This document shows positions 6,914 through 15,869 of a stretch of DNA of 64,000 bases, piece after piece. Position numbers and translations under genes: made by a program. Below the pieces are notes generated by a model. That model did not search any database, was not told the origin of the DNA, and was given only the letters and a program-made list of their open reading frames with translations. The stretch is from Brevibacterium yomogidense (lineage in GTDB: Bacteria > Actinomycetota > Actinomycetes > Actinomycetales > Brevibacteriaceae), in assembly GCF_900163715.1 (NCBI RefSeq), contig NZ_FWFF01000001.1:496001-560000 (forward strand), given 5' to 3'. The first letter of the stretch is position 1. Each line of letters starts with the position of its first letter.

Positions 6914-9757
6914 TCAGCTGATGTCGACTTCGTCGATCATCGCACGGTAGCCGTCGCCTTCAGGCGTCGCCTCTGTGAACCACAGGAACACATACTGTCC
7001 GGTCGCCGGTTCATCGAGCTCGACGGTGACGTCCCCGTCCAGGTCGACCTCTTCGACGGTCTCCGCTTCCTCCACGTCGTCGGAGTCTCCGACCCGCACT
7101 TCCAGCACGGACTGCCCGTCAGGTGCGAGGAGGTCGAGCTGGGAGATCTCCGATTCCTCCTCGAGTTCGACCATCAGGCCCAGGCCCGATTTCAGTCCGC
7201 CGAAGTCAGGGGTGTTGTAGCGCTCGCTGCGCCATCCGCCGGACTCGCCGGGCATGACGAGCTCCGCCTCATCGGAGTTCTCCTCATCATCGCCTTCGGG
7301 ATCGATCGCGGTGATCTCTTCGATGACCGGCGCCGGTGCTGCGGGTTCGGGCTCCTCGGTCTGCTCTGCGGCGGTAGTCGACTGCTGTGCGGGTTCGGGA
7401 GACGCTGTCTCGTCCGATGAACCACCCAGCGCGACGAAACCGATGATGAACGCCGCGACGACGAGGATCGCGAGCACGAGGAGCGTGACCGTCCGCCTCC
7501 TGCGGGCGCGTGCCGATCCAGTGGAGGACGTCGATCCGGAGGACGACTCTGTACCGCTACCGGCTCCGCTGCCGCTGCCGCCACCGCTGCCGGCTCCACT
7601 GCTCTGTGTGCCCGCGGCAGACGGGGTGGCCGCCGCGGCTGCCGAGGCACCCTGTGCCGCGGTGCCGTTCGCCCCGGCCTTCTGGGACTTCACCTTCTGG
7701 GACTTCGCCGTCTGCGTGTTCGCCTTCTGAGTCGTGGTCGACTGACTCTTGCTCGACTGCTCCGGAGCCTTCCCCTCAGACTCCCTCGCAGCGTCCGCCT
7801 CTGTGATCGCACTCGCGGATGCTGCCGCGGTGGCCGTCTGCGCAGTGCTGCCCGGCGCGGACTCGTCTCGCGCGGACTCGCTGCGCACGGTCTCCTCTCG
7901 CGCGGTCTCCACTCGAGCGGATTCCTTCTGCGATGCCTCGCGCTGGCGCGTGTTCCGCGCTTCGGCAGCGATCACGCGCTGCTGCGCGGCTTCGGCACGG
8001 CGCCGTTCGAGCGCACGCTCGCGTTCGAACGCGACCCGCTGCTGCTCGATCTCCTCTTCACGCGTCGTGAAGACCCCTCCGAGGAACCACGAGCCGTCGT
8101 CGTCCGTGGCCTCTGCCTCCGTCGATCCGATCGGGCCCGTGCCGTTCGCGGAGGGGACCTCGGCCGTGTCCGCGTCATAGTCGGCACCGGTCGCCATCGC
8201 GTCCAGCGGCTCGTCAGCACCCGTGCCGTCGTCTGCGGGGTCGGGGATGATCGGCATGGACTGCGTGGTGACGTCTTCGGAGTCGCCCCACAGCGCATCG
8301 CGGTCGAGGATGGGCGCCGTGACGTTGCTGTCGTACTCCGTGGCGGAGAGGTCTTCGTAGTCGGAGTACGTCTGCTCCGGTGTCCACTCCTCGGTATCGA
8401 CGCCGGACAGATCGTCGGCGCTGAGCGGGAAGACACTCGCCTCACGCATCTGCATCTGCTCGTCGAGCTTCGTGACGACGCCGTCCGACCGTCCTGCGGA
8501 ATAGCCTGACGTGCCCGGTCGGCTCATGCCGATCCGTGCGAGCGCCGCCTGGATCTGGTCCGGGGTCGCCTGTCGCTGCGGAGGCGTGACGGGCGCCGTT
8601 GGACGGGCCGGCGGCGCCGTCGTGGGTCGCGCACCCGTGCTGCCCATCCCGATGGTCGAGCCAGTGGACTTCGTGCGCCCGGCCGGTGCATCGGTGGAGA
8701 GATTCCCGGTCGGCTTCGCACCGACCGTGCCGGCTCCCGCCGAGGTGCTGGCCGCCGCCGTCGCGTCGGCTTCGGAGGTCGCCGCGTCCGAGGTGCCGCT
8801 CGCCTCGTCCGTGGGAGCCGCCCCTGCGCTGGGCGACTGCGGGGCGGCCGAGGCTGCGGCGTCCGCGGTCTCTGCGCCGTCGCCCTCAGCCGCCGCCTCT
8901 CCGACGAGTGCGTCGTCGGAGAAGAGCTCTTCGTCTGGCAGCGGCGATCCTTCGAGGTCCGCCAGGGTGTCGCGCTTCCAGTCGCGCAGGTACCTGACGA
9001 TCTCGCCGGGTGAGCGCGGACCCGGATCGCTGAAGGAGGTGACGCCGGTGAGGAATGCTGCGAGGTCCTCCGGGACATCGCTCCGCAGGGTCTCGATCTC
9101 CACGACGCGCTGGTTCTTCCGCGGCGCCGCGGGCAGTCCGGCACGGGATTCGGGCTTCGGCCACTGACCGGACAGGCATGAGTACAGGATGTCGACGATC
9201 GCGAGGGCGTCCTCCCGCAGAGCCGTCGTATCGGTCTGGACTTCGAGCCCGAGCGCCGCTTCGGACAGCGCGGCGTCGATGGCGATCCCGTGGACCACCA
9301 CGTCGCCGTTCGTCATGATGCCGATCGACTCCGGTCCCAGGCACCGGTGATGGAGTCCGCGACGACCGGCATGGACCAGCACTTCGGAGACCTCGCCGGT
9401 GATCGCACGGGCCTCAGCCGGGCCGATCGGTCCGGACGTGAGCACTTCTGCCAGGGACGTCGCCGCAGTGCGTTCGCAGACGACGTAGTCGATCCGACGG
9501 CCGTCCTCGATGTCCGCGGATCCGACGTCGAGCACGGAGGGGACGCGGGGGTCGTTGACGAGGGAGAGGCGACGGCCGGCATCCAGCAGGTCGCCGGACA
9601 GCTCCGTATCAGCCGCATAGAGGATGACGGGGGCGTCGAGGATCGCGTCGAGTGCCAGGCAGACGACTCCCGCTTCCGGGGTGTCGGCGAGCCAGGGTCT
9701 TTCGATTGCGGAGACGACGTATCTGTCTGCGATGACAGTACCGCGCTCGATCCGCAC
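6914..9757 (-). CDS. MurJ-associated pseudokinase, single-pass membrane protein
   Basis: 947 residues. Residues ~1-270 have a Ser/Thr-kinase-like fold, but the catalytic residues are gone. HRDLKPEN is replaced by HRCLGPES (137-144), the VAIK lysine region reads PVILYAAD (43-50), and the DFG position reads VHGIA. A long Ala/Thr/Ser-rich linker follows, with a charged, probably helical stretch near 563-640 (repeated Arg/Glu/Gln). A transmembrane helix lies at ~755-775 (TLLVLAILVVAAFIIGFVAL) after an RRRR stop-transfer signal. The outer C-terminal domain resembles the sugar-binding-like tail of mycobacterial MviN. In M. tuberculosis these modules are fused to MurJ (Rv3910); here the gene is separate and follows murJ on the same strand. 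A role in phospho-regulated scaffolding of lipid II export is inferred. Confidence 0.82.
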   Translation of the reverse strand: MRIERGTVIADRYVVSAIERPWLADTPEAGVVCLALDAILDAPVILYAADTELSGDLLDAGRRLSLVNDPRVPSVLDVGSADIEDGRRIDYVVCERTAATSLAEVLTSGPIGPAEARAITGEVSEVLVHAGRRGLHHRCLGPESIGIMTNGDVVVHGIAIDAALSEAALGLEVQTDTTALREDALAIVDILYSCLSGQWPKPESRAGLPAAPRKNQRVVEIETLRSDVPEDLAAFLTGVTSFSDPGPRSPGEIVRYLRDWKRDTLADLEGSPLPDEELFSDDALVGEAAAEGDGAETADAAASAAPQSPSAGAAPTDEASGTSDAATSEADATAAASTSAGAGTVGAKPTGNLSTDAPAGRTKSTGSTIGMGSTGARPTTAPPARPTAPVTPPQRQATPDQIQAALARIGMSRPGTSGYSAGRSDGVVTKLDEQMQMREASVFPLSADDLSGVDTEEWTPEQTYSDYEDLSATEYDSNVTAPILDRDALWGDSEDVTTQSMPIIPDPADDGTGADEPLDAMATGADYDADTAEVPSANGTGPIGSTEAEATDDDGSWFLGGVFTTREEEIEQQRVAFERERALERRRAEAAQQRVIAAEARNTRQREASQKESARVETAREETVRSESARDESAPGSTAQTATAAASASAITEADAARESEGKAPEQSSKSQSTTTQKANTQTAKSQKVKSQKAGANGTAAQGASAAAAATPSAAGTQSSGAGSGGGSGSGAGSGTESSSGSTSSTGSARARRRRTVTLLVLAILVVAAFIIGFVALGGSSDETASPEPAQQSTTAAEQTEEPEPAAPAPVIEEITAIDPEGDDEENSDEAELVMPGESGGWRSERYNTPDFGGLKSGLGLMVELEEESEISQLDLLAPDGQSVLEVRVGDSDDVEEAETVEEVDLDGDVTVELDEPATGQYVFLWFTEATPEGDGYRAMIDEVDIS

Positions 9758-9899
9758 CTGGTGCCCTCCCGAAGAAATAGCTCACGCCGCGATGGACCTT
9801 CGTCGCAGGCGTCCCTCAGTTTATCTCGCTCGATGTGTGTGGACTGGGAACCTCATGTCACGAAACCAGCACATGTACGTCTCAGTCGCGAAACAGTGC

Positions 9900-11552
9900 C
9901 TACTTCCCGATCTTCGTCCGGACCAGCTGGACGATCTGACGCAGCTCGCTGACGCGGAGTGCATAGCAGACGACCAGATACACCGCGAGCATGATGGATC
10001 CGCCCACGACTGTCACGAGCAGTGCCCCGGCCCTGCTCGAGTACAGGGAATCGCTCAGGTAGTGCATTCCGACCGCGCCCACGGCCGCCGCGATGAGGGC
10101 CGCGACTGCGAACTTCAGATGCGCGATGACGAGGCCCCTGGTCCCCAGACGCTGGAGCTTGCCGCGCAGCAGGATCGCGGAGACGATCGCAGCGAAGATG
10201 TATCCGATGCTCATGGAGGCGCCGATGCCGGCGACGATCCACGGTCCCGGCAGCAGCATCCCGGAGGCGACCACGCCGATCGCCGTCAGCACCACCTGCG
10301 GAACCTGCACCCAGAAGGGCGTCTTCGCGTCCTCGTACGCGTAGTAGACGCGCTGGAGCAGGTAGTTCGCGCTGAAGGGGACGAGGCCCGCCACCATCGT
10401 GGCGATGACCGGGCCGATAGCCCGTGCCTGATCGAGCGGATGCAGACCGCTCTCCGGGTCGATCGAGCCGCCGACGACCATGGCGACGGGTGTCGACAGG
10501 GTGATGAGTGCTGCCGTGGCGAACACGTTGACCAGGCCGACGAGCCGGAGCCCCAGACCCAGGGAGGCGCGCACGGAATCCGTGTCGTCCTGCGCGGCGA
10601 AGGTGCTGAGCGACGTGAAGAGGGCGGTGGCGAGCGACACCGCGACCAGTGAGTGCGGGAGCATGAACACGAGGTACGACATCGTGTAGGCGGCCAGTGA
10701 TGCGCTCACCTCCCCGCTCACCGACGAGGCGGAGGCGGCGACGCGCGACGTGACGATGAAGCCCAGCTGGCCGACGAGGACCGCGCCGAACGTCCACGTC
10801 GCGATGTTCCCAGCGGTCCCCAGGCCCACCCCGCGGAACCCGAACGTGGGACGGAAGCGGAACCCGATCCTCTTGAGCGGCCACAGCAGGATCAGTGCCT
10901 GGCAGACGACGCCCAGGCTGGCGGACCCCGCGAGCACCGCGATCTTGGTCGCGTCCCACGTCCCGATCGCGTGCTGTCCCGCCTCACCCGTGCCGAAGAG
11001 GAGGATGAAGACGCCCAGACCGGCGATCGCGATGACGTTGTTGAGCACCGGCGCCCACATGTAGGGACCGAAGTTCGAATGTGCGTTGAGCACCTGGCCG
11101 AGCATCGTGTAGAGGCCGTAGAAGAAGATCTGCGGCAGGCACCAGTAGGCGAACGCGATCGCGAGTGCGCGCTGATCCTCGCTCCACCCGGACGATGAGT
11201 ACAGCCGGACCAGCAGTGGTGCCGCGAGAGTCGCGAGCACCGTCACCGCGCCGAGCACCATGATCGCGAGCGTGAGGAGGCGGTTGACGAAGTCCTGGCC
11301 GCCGTCGGGCCTCTTCGCCGCACGGATGATCTGCGGAACGAGCACCGCGTTGAGGACACCGCCCGCCAGCAGCATGTACAGGTTGTTCGGCACCTTGTTG
11401 GCGACGTCGAACGCATCGGCCGTGCCGCCCACGGTCACACCGATCGCGGTGGCCAGGAGCATCGTCTTGACGAAGCCCAGGATGCGCGAGGTGAGGGTGC
11501 CCGCGGTCATGACCGCAGAGGATCGGGCGAGGGATGAGAGCCGTGCGGCCAC
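9900..11552 (-). CDS. murJ: Lipid II flippase MurJ (MviN family)
   Basis: 550 residues, polytopic, the length of a stand-alone MurJ. The N-terminal segment TAGTLTSRILGFVKTMLLATAIG and the motif ADAFDVANKVPNNLYMLLAGG are diagnostic for MurJ of the MOP exporter superfamily. It moves lipid-linked peptidoglycan precursors across the membrane. The C-terminus ends shortly after the last membrane helix (SELRQIVQLVRTKIGK), so the pseudokinase domain that is fused in mycobacteria is absent from this polypeptide and encoded by the next gene. It lies 66 bp downstream of the DUF6049 gene on the same strand. Confidence 0.95.
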   Translation of the reverse strand: MAARLSSLARSSAVMTAGTLTSRILGFVKTMLLATAIGVTVGGTADAFDVANKVPNNLYMLLAGGVLNAVLVPQIIRAAKRPDGGQDFVNRLLTLAIMVLGAVTVLATLAAPLLVRLYSSSGWSEDQRALAIAFAYWCLPQIFFYGLYTMLGQVLNAHSNFGPYMWAPVLNNVIAIAGLGVFILLFGTGEAGQHAIGTWDATKIAVLAGSASLGVVCQALILLWPLKRIGFRFRPTFGFRGVGLGTAGNIATWTFGAVLVGQLGFIVTSRVAASASSVSGEVSASLAAYTMSYLVFMLPHSLVAVSLATALFTSLSTFAAQDDTDSVRASLGLGLRLVGLVNVFATAALITLSTPVAMVVGGSIDPESGLHPLDQARAIGPVIATMVAGLVPFSANYLLQRVYYAYEDAKTPFWVQVPQVVLTAIGVVASGMLLPGPWIVAGIGASMSIGYIFAAIVSAILLRGKLQRLGTRGLVIAHLKFAVAALIAAAVGAVGMHYLSDSLYSSRAGALLVTVVGGSIMLAVYLVVCYALRVSELRQIVQLVRTKIGK

Positions 11553-11618
11553 TGACGTCCTTCCGCAGGGGGATTCGAAGTGTGAGGAGCTTCCGGGGGT
11601 GGTCGTCGGTGCGGGTTC

Positions 11619-14309
11619 TCACCCGTCCTCTGCGCGAGCCACCGCCGCGTCGAGCTGATTCTTGGGGATCTTACGCCGCCCGCGGCGGATCGTCCTGAAC
11701 AGGCCGCCCACCAGCACGAGGACCAGTGCAGCCCCGATCGCGATCGTCGCGGTGTTCTCCCAGTCCGCGCGCACACGGACCAGCAGCTCTGTGCTCTGCG
11801 GCAGCACATCGCCGTCGGCGGTGAGCAGTCGGACGGTCGAGTTGACGTCCGCGTTCGCCAGGCCGCGCACCGGGACCTCCACGCTGCGGGACTCCTCGGG
11901 TCCCAGTGTCACGATGTCGGTGACCTCCGTGCTGAGCTGCGGGGTGGGCGATTCGACGCGCAGGCGCACCCGCGCGCTCCGGTCGGTCGAGTTCTCGATG
12001 CGGACGGGGATCATCGCCTGCTCACCGGTGACGAGCAGCACGGAGGACCCGGGCTCCGGGCGCACGCCCTCCGCGATCCCCTCGACCCATCCGGTCGCGT
12101 GCTCGGTGCAGGTGTCCGCACGGTCCGCTTCGATGACGCCCGTGGCCGTGCACACGAGCAGTGCCCGTGCCATGTCACGACGCGTCGCCTCCGCATCCAC
12201 GAAGGCGTGCGACGCCTCCGCACCCGCCGTGTACTGCTCCTGCAGCGATGCGAGGAGGGCGCTGGCACCCGCAGCCTGTTCCCCGGCATGGGCGTCGGCC
12301 TCGGCTCCGATCTCGCCGGGACCGCCGCTGCTGGTGCCGGACCGGTCTGCACCGGCCCCGTCGGAACCGGCACCCGCCCCGGTGGAACCGGCACTGGCCC
12401 CGTCGGAACCGGCCCCGCTCGTGTCCGCGACCTCGGGCATCTCGACGAGGGGGCCTCGGGCGACGGGCTCCGTGTCCATCAGGTGTTCGAGTGTGGCGCC
12501 CTCGACCCAGGGGGCACGGGAGAGATCATCCGCGAGGTCCGGCAGGCCGGTCCCGGCCGCTGTCCGCGGCAGGGTGAGGAGGAGCGAACGGGAGTCGAAG
12601 GGCCGTTCCGCGGTGATCGCGGCGGACAGGGCGAGGAACTGCCCCGGGGCGGGGGAATCGCCGGTGGAGTGGACCGCAGCCGCTTCGGAGAGTCCGGAAT
12701 CGGCCACCAGACTCTGGAGGACGGTCGGTTCGCCCGCGGGGGCCGTGCCCGCCGGATCCTCGGCGGCACCGGGCTGGGCCCGGGCGCCGTCGACGGAGAT
12801 CGCCGAGTTCGCCGAGGACGTGTACGAGGTGAGTGACGGCTGCTGGGTGTCGGAGAGGATCACGGTCTCTGCGCCGGCCTCCGCGATCGCGTTCAGGTCA
12901 CCGGTGCGGACGGTCCCGGCCGCCGGCCACAGCACATCGGTGCGTCCTCCGAGCGTCGATTCGACGATCTCCCGGTCCCCGACCGCCGTCTCCGTGAGCG
13001 CGCTCATATCCGAGTGCCACAGCGAGGTGAGGTGGGCATCGGCCCATGGGAGGGCCATGATCTCGCGGTCCTGCGCCAGTTCCGTGACGTCCTCGTACCA
13101 CTGCGTGAGGTGCGGGTAGGTCTCCTGGACCTCCTCACTGGGAGTGGTGGGCAGGTCGCCGGCATCCTGGGGTGCCGTCGTTCCGTCGCCCTCACCGTTC
13201 GCGTTCCCGCCGTCCGCGCTTCCGCCGTCGGTCTCCGCCGTGTCAGGGGTCTGCTCATCGTCAGGGGACTGCGCTTCTGCGCCGGGTTGAGGCGCATCGT
13301 CAGAGGCGGAAGCGTCCGGCGCCGGGTCTTCTCCGTCCGAAGCTCCTTCGCCCTCCGTGTCCTCCTCTGCCTCCGTGGTGAGGTCCAGCGCGGCGGTGAC
13401 CGAGGCGAGCAGGCGCGGATCCACCGCGAGGACCGATTCCGGCAGCGTGTCCGCCGCAGTGATCACACGGCGGAGTGCGCCGGCGTAGTCGCCCGTGGCC
13501 TCGGGATCCGCAGCCTGTTCGAGCAGCTCGGGCTCGATGAGAGGTCCCCCGTCCGTGCTCGTCGCGTCGAGGGTGATGGGGAGGACCGTCGTCACCTCGG
13601 TGCGATCGATGCCGGGATCCGGGTGCCACACGGTGAAGGCGGGCGCGGTGGTGAGAACGCTGCTCGAGCTCGTCCCCGCAGGGTTCTCCGAGTCCGCCTC
13701 CGCGGTCCCGCTGAGCGTCGCACCCAGTCCGTAGGCGCCCCACGAGCTCACGGCGGAGCCGCCGGCCCCGAACTGATCTGCGGGGATCGTGAAACTGAAC
13801 TCCGCCTGCTCCCCGGGGGCGACGGTCGTGGGGAGGTCCGGCACCTCGAGCGTCGGCTCGTCCGGTTCCGCGTCGTCCCCCTCGCTCTGGTCGTCGGGGT
13901 CGTCTGCCGGTTCGGGCGGTTCGTCATCGGAGCTCGCGAGCAGGACCGTCGCGGTCTGCTGATCGACCCAGTCGCTCACGTCGTCGCGCATCGTCATGCG
14001 GTTCGATGAGCGGACGATCTCCACGCTGCTCGGCGTGAAGTCCGCGGACGTCGGGTTGATGACGCGTCCGGTCACCGTGAGTGCTCCGTCGCTCTCCATC
14101 CACGGGCTCACCTCGTCCACGGTGACGTGAGGCGAGGCGGCAGGCTCTGCGGTGGGGGCCTCGGCGGCGGGATCGGGCTGCTGCTGGGCAGCGGCATCGG
14201 TGCCCCGGGCGAGCGGCGTCAGCGCCAGCGCGCACGCGGCCGCACCCGCGGCCCATCGCGCGAGGACGAGGCGGGGTGTGCGGGTGCGGCGGCTGGGAGC
14301 GGACGGCAC
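11619..14309 (-). CDS. Secreted, membrane-anchored DUF6049 family protein
   Basis: 896 residues. An N-terminal signal peptide (basic stretch, then AAGAAACALALTPLARGTDAAA) and a C-terminal transmembrane helix (ATIAIGAALVLVLVGGLF) with an RRGRRK stop-transfer signal place nearly the whole protein outside the cell. The ectodomain has immunoglobulin-like beta segments (near residues 40-160 and again before the TM helix) and long acidic/Gly/Ser/Ala-rich linkers (~320-380 and ~630-670). Its position next to murJ and a Nudix gene matches mycobacterial Rv3909. The function of the family is unknown; the conserved neighbourhood suggests a cell-envelope role. Confidence 0.8.
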   Translation of the reverse strand: MPSAPSRRTRTPRLVLARWAAGAAACALALTPLARGTDAAAQQQPDPAAEAPTAEPAASPHVTVDEVSPWMESDGALTVTGRVINPTSADFTPSSVEIVRSSNRMTMRDDVSDWVDQQTATVLLASSDDEPPEPADDPDDQSEGDDAEPDEPTLEVPDLPTTVAPGEQAEFSFTIPADQFGAGGSAVSSWGAYGLGATLSGTAEADSENPAGTSSSSVLTTAPAFTVWHPDPGIDRTEVTTVLPITLDATSTDGGPLIEPELLEQAADPEATGDYAGALRRVITAADTLPESVLAVDPRLLASVTAALDLTTEAEEDTEGEGASDGEDPAPDASASDDAPQPGAEAQSPDDEQTPDTAETDGGSADGGNANGEGDGTTAPQDAGDLPTTPSEEVQETYPHLTQWYEDVTELAQDREIMALPWADAHLTSLWHSDMSALTETAVGDREIVESTLGGRTDVLWPAAGTVRTGDLNAIAEAGAETVILSDTQQPSLTSYTSSANSAISVDGARAQPGAAEDPAGTAPAGEPTVLQSLVADSGLSEAAAVHSTGDSPAPGQFLALSAAITAERPFDSRSLLLTLPRTAAGTGLPDLADDLSRAPWVEGATLEHLMDTEPVARGPLVEMPEVADTSGAGSDGASAGSTGAGAGSDGAGADRSGTSSGGPGEIGAEADAHAGEQAAGASALLASLQEQYTAGAEASHAFVDAEATRRDMARALLVCTATGVIEADRADTCTEHATGWVEGIAEGVRPEPGSSVLLVTGEQAMIPVRIENSTDRSARVRLRVESPTPQLSTEVTDIVTLGPEESRSVEVPVRGLANADVNSTVRLLTADGDVLPQSTELLVRVRADWENTATIAIGAALVLVLVGGLFRTIRRGRRKIPKNQLDAAVARAEDG

Positions 14310-14317
14310 AGGTGAGC

Positions 14318-14836
14318 TCAGCGCCGGTCGGTCTGCAGCATGGAGACCAGCGAGCGGGCCGCCGCGACGATGCGGCGCTCGTTCGCGAAGGAGAGCCGCT
14401 CACCCAGCTCGTCGAGCGGCACCCATGCCGCATCGACCGCTTCATGATCGGGGTCGTTCTCCACCGTGATGTCACCGCCGGTCGCGCGGAGGAGGAAGTG
14501 GTGGACCACCTTGTGGATGCGGTTGCCGGAGACGGAGAACCAGTAGTCGACGGATCCCAGGGGTGCGATGACGCTGCCCACGATCCCGGTCTCCTCCGCG
14601 ATCTCGCGGCGCGCGGCCTCGGCAGAGGTCTCTCCGTCCTCGAGGTGGCCCTTCGGCAGGCACCACTCGAGACGGCCGGCCCGATTGATGCGGGCGATGA
14701 TCGCGACATCCAGCGTGGGAGCCTCGAAATCGACGACGATGCCGCCCGCGGAGGTCTCCTCCGTGGTCGAGGAGCGCACCGGGAACGGCCCCGGCTTCGG
14801 CATCCTCGGTCTGGGCATGGGTCGTGACATGGTCAT
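14318..14836 (-). CDS. Nudix hydrolase (MutT4-like)
   Basis: 172 residues. The Nudix box is complete: GHLEDGETSAEAARREIAEE followed by TGI, matching G(5x)E(7x)REUxEExGU. The segment AGRLEWCLPKG in front of it is typical of the MutT/diadenosine-hydrolase branch. These enzymes hydrolyse nucleoside diphosphate-linked substrates with Mg2+. The gene lies 8 bp upstream of the DUF6049 gene on the same strand, equivalent to mycobacterial Rv3908, so the block Nudix-DUF6049-murJ-pseudokinase may be one transcript. The exact substrate cannot be told from sequence. Confidence 0.9.
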   Translation of the reverse strand: MTMSRPMPRPRMPKPGPFPVRSSTTEETSAGGIVVDFEAPTLDVAIIARINRAGRLEWCLPKGHLEDGETSAEAARREIAEETGIVGSVIAPLGSVDYWFSVSGNRIHKVVHHFLLRATGGDITVENDPDHEAVDAAWVPLDELGERLSFANERRIVAAARSLVSMLQTDRR

Positions 14837-14952
14837 ACTCTAACCAAGCGCTCTGGAGATCCCCTGAGGCCACGACGACCGGTGGGATCTCGTGTGCCGT
14901 GGTGACGGGTCAGCGCCGAACGTGAAGAGGCAGCGGATGTCCCTCCACCTTG

Positions 14953-14973
14953 ACCCTTACACGGTGAGAGGGT
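14953..14973. promoter_or_regulatory. MerR-type operator-promoter of the HEAT gene
   Basis: An imperfect dyad ACCCTTACAC-G-GTGAGAGGGT (8 of 10 paired positions) overlaps a TTGACC -35 box at 14950-14955. A possible -10 (TTGGCT) lies 19 bp further on, the stretched spacing typical of MerR-activated promoters. The ATG of the HEAT gene is 27 bp downstream. The likely binder is the MerR-HEAT protein encoded next door. Confidence 0.65.
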
Positions 14974-15000
14974 CTTGGCTGGTCGCAGGAGGTGGTCGCG

Positions 15001-15714
15001 ATGACCGAGTGGAATGCGTCACCGGAGGCGACCGGTGGGATGAGGGCGTCTGCCGTGGAGAGGCGACGTCAGGCGCTCGCCGCCGGCGATGGAGCGCTGC
15101 GGCTGCGGGCCGCGATGGATGCGGGTACCCGTCCGGATCCGACGGACGTGGAGGTGCTGGTCGAGCGCTGCCGCATCGAACCGGACTTCTTCGTCCGCGA
15201 CATGCTCACGTGGTCCCTCACCCGGCATCCCGCCGACGTGACCGTGCCGCTCCTCGTGGCCGAGCTGGAGTCGGCCGTGCCGCAGGCGCGCAGCCAGGCG
15301 CTGCACACCCTGTCGAAGATCGGTGATCGCTCCGCCTGGCAGCACCTCACGGATGCCCTGCTGCGGGACGAGGACGACGATGTCGCCCGTGCCGCGTGGC
15401 GCGCCGCAGTGGCGCTGGTGCCGGCAGGAGCCGAGGCGACGCTCGCCGAGGTGCTGGTCACCCAGCTGGGACGCGGGGCCGCTGGTCCAGGGTCCACGGA
15501 CGTGCAGAGGAGCCTCAGCCGGGCGCTGGTCGAAGTGGGAGACGCCGCCGAGGCGCCGCTCACCCGTGCGACGACCTCGCCTCACGAGGCGGTCCGGGTT
15601 CACGCCGAGGCGACGCTGCGGCTGCGGGACGATCCGGACGCCGGGTTCGCGGGTGCGCTCGAGGAGGCGAAGCGGGTGCGGGCGCTGGGCGCTGAGGGGC
15701 GCGAGCTCGGGTGA
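15001..15714 (+). CDS. HEAT-repeat protein
   Basis: 237 residues from the ATG at 15001, preceded by AGGAGG. The protein is helical and Ala/Leu/Arg-rich with recurring HEAT-type units, for example DVTVPLLVAELES-AVPQARSQALHTLSKIGD and QHLTDALLRDEDDDVARAAWRAAVAL. No enzymatic motif is visible. HEAT solenoids are binding scaffolds. It is preceded by a MerR-type promoter and followed 155 bp later by a MerR regulator that carries its own HEAT repeats, so the two probably form one regulatory unit in which the solenoids may interact. Its function is unknown. Confidence 0.8.
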   Translation: MTEWNASPEATGGMRASAVERRRQALAAGDGALRLRAAMDAGTRPDPTDVEVLVERCRIEPDFFVRDMLTWSLTRHPADVTVPLLVAELESAVPQARSQALHTLSKIGDRSAWQHLTDALLRDEDDDVARAAWRAAVALVPAGAEATLAEVLVTQLGRGAAGPGSTDVQRSLSRALVEVGDAAEAPLTRATTSPHEAVRVHAEATLRLRDDPDAGFAGALEEAKRVRALGAEGRELG

Positions 15715-15869
15715 GTGAGAACGGGCGAACGACGAAGCGCGAACGACGAAAGGTGGTCGGCATGGTCACCCCCCGGGCATCGACAGAGCATTGACAACGT
15801 CGGGGTGCGTTCGGAGCATGGATGTCGTGGGCATCCGCTCGCCCCAGACATGCTGGCAGGAGGAGCCTG

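Noticed and set aside
7490-9100. Long plus-strand frames opposite the pseudokinase linker
   Set aside because: They mirror the Ala/Ser/Thr-rich linker codons of the minus-strand gene and have no independent features.
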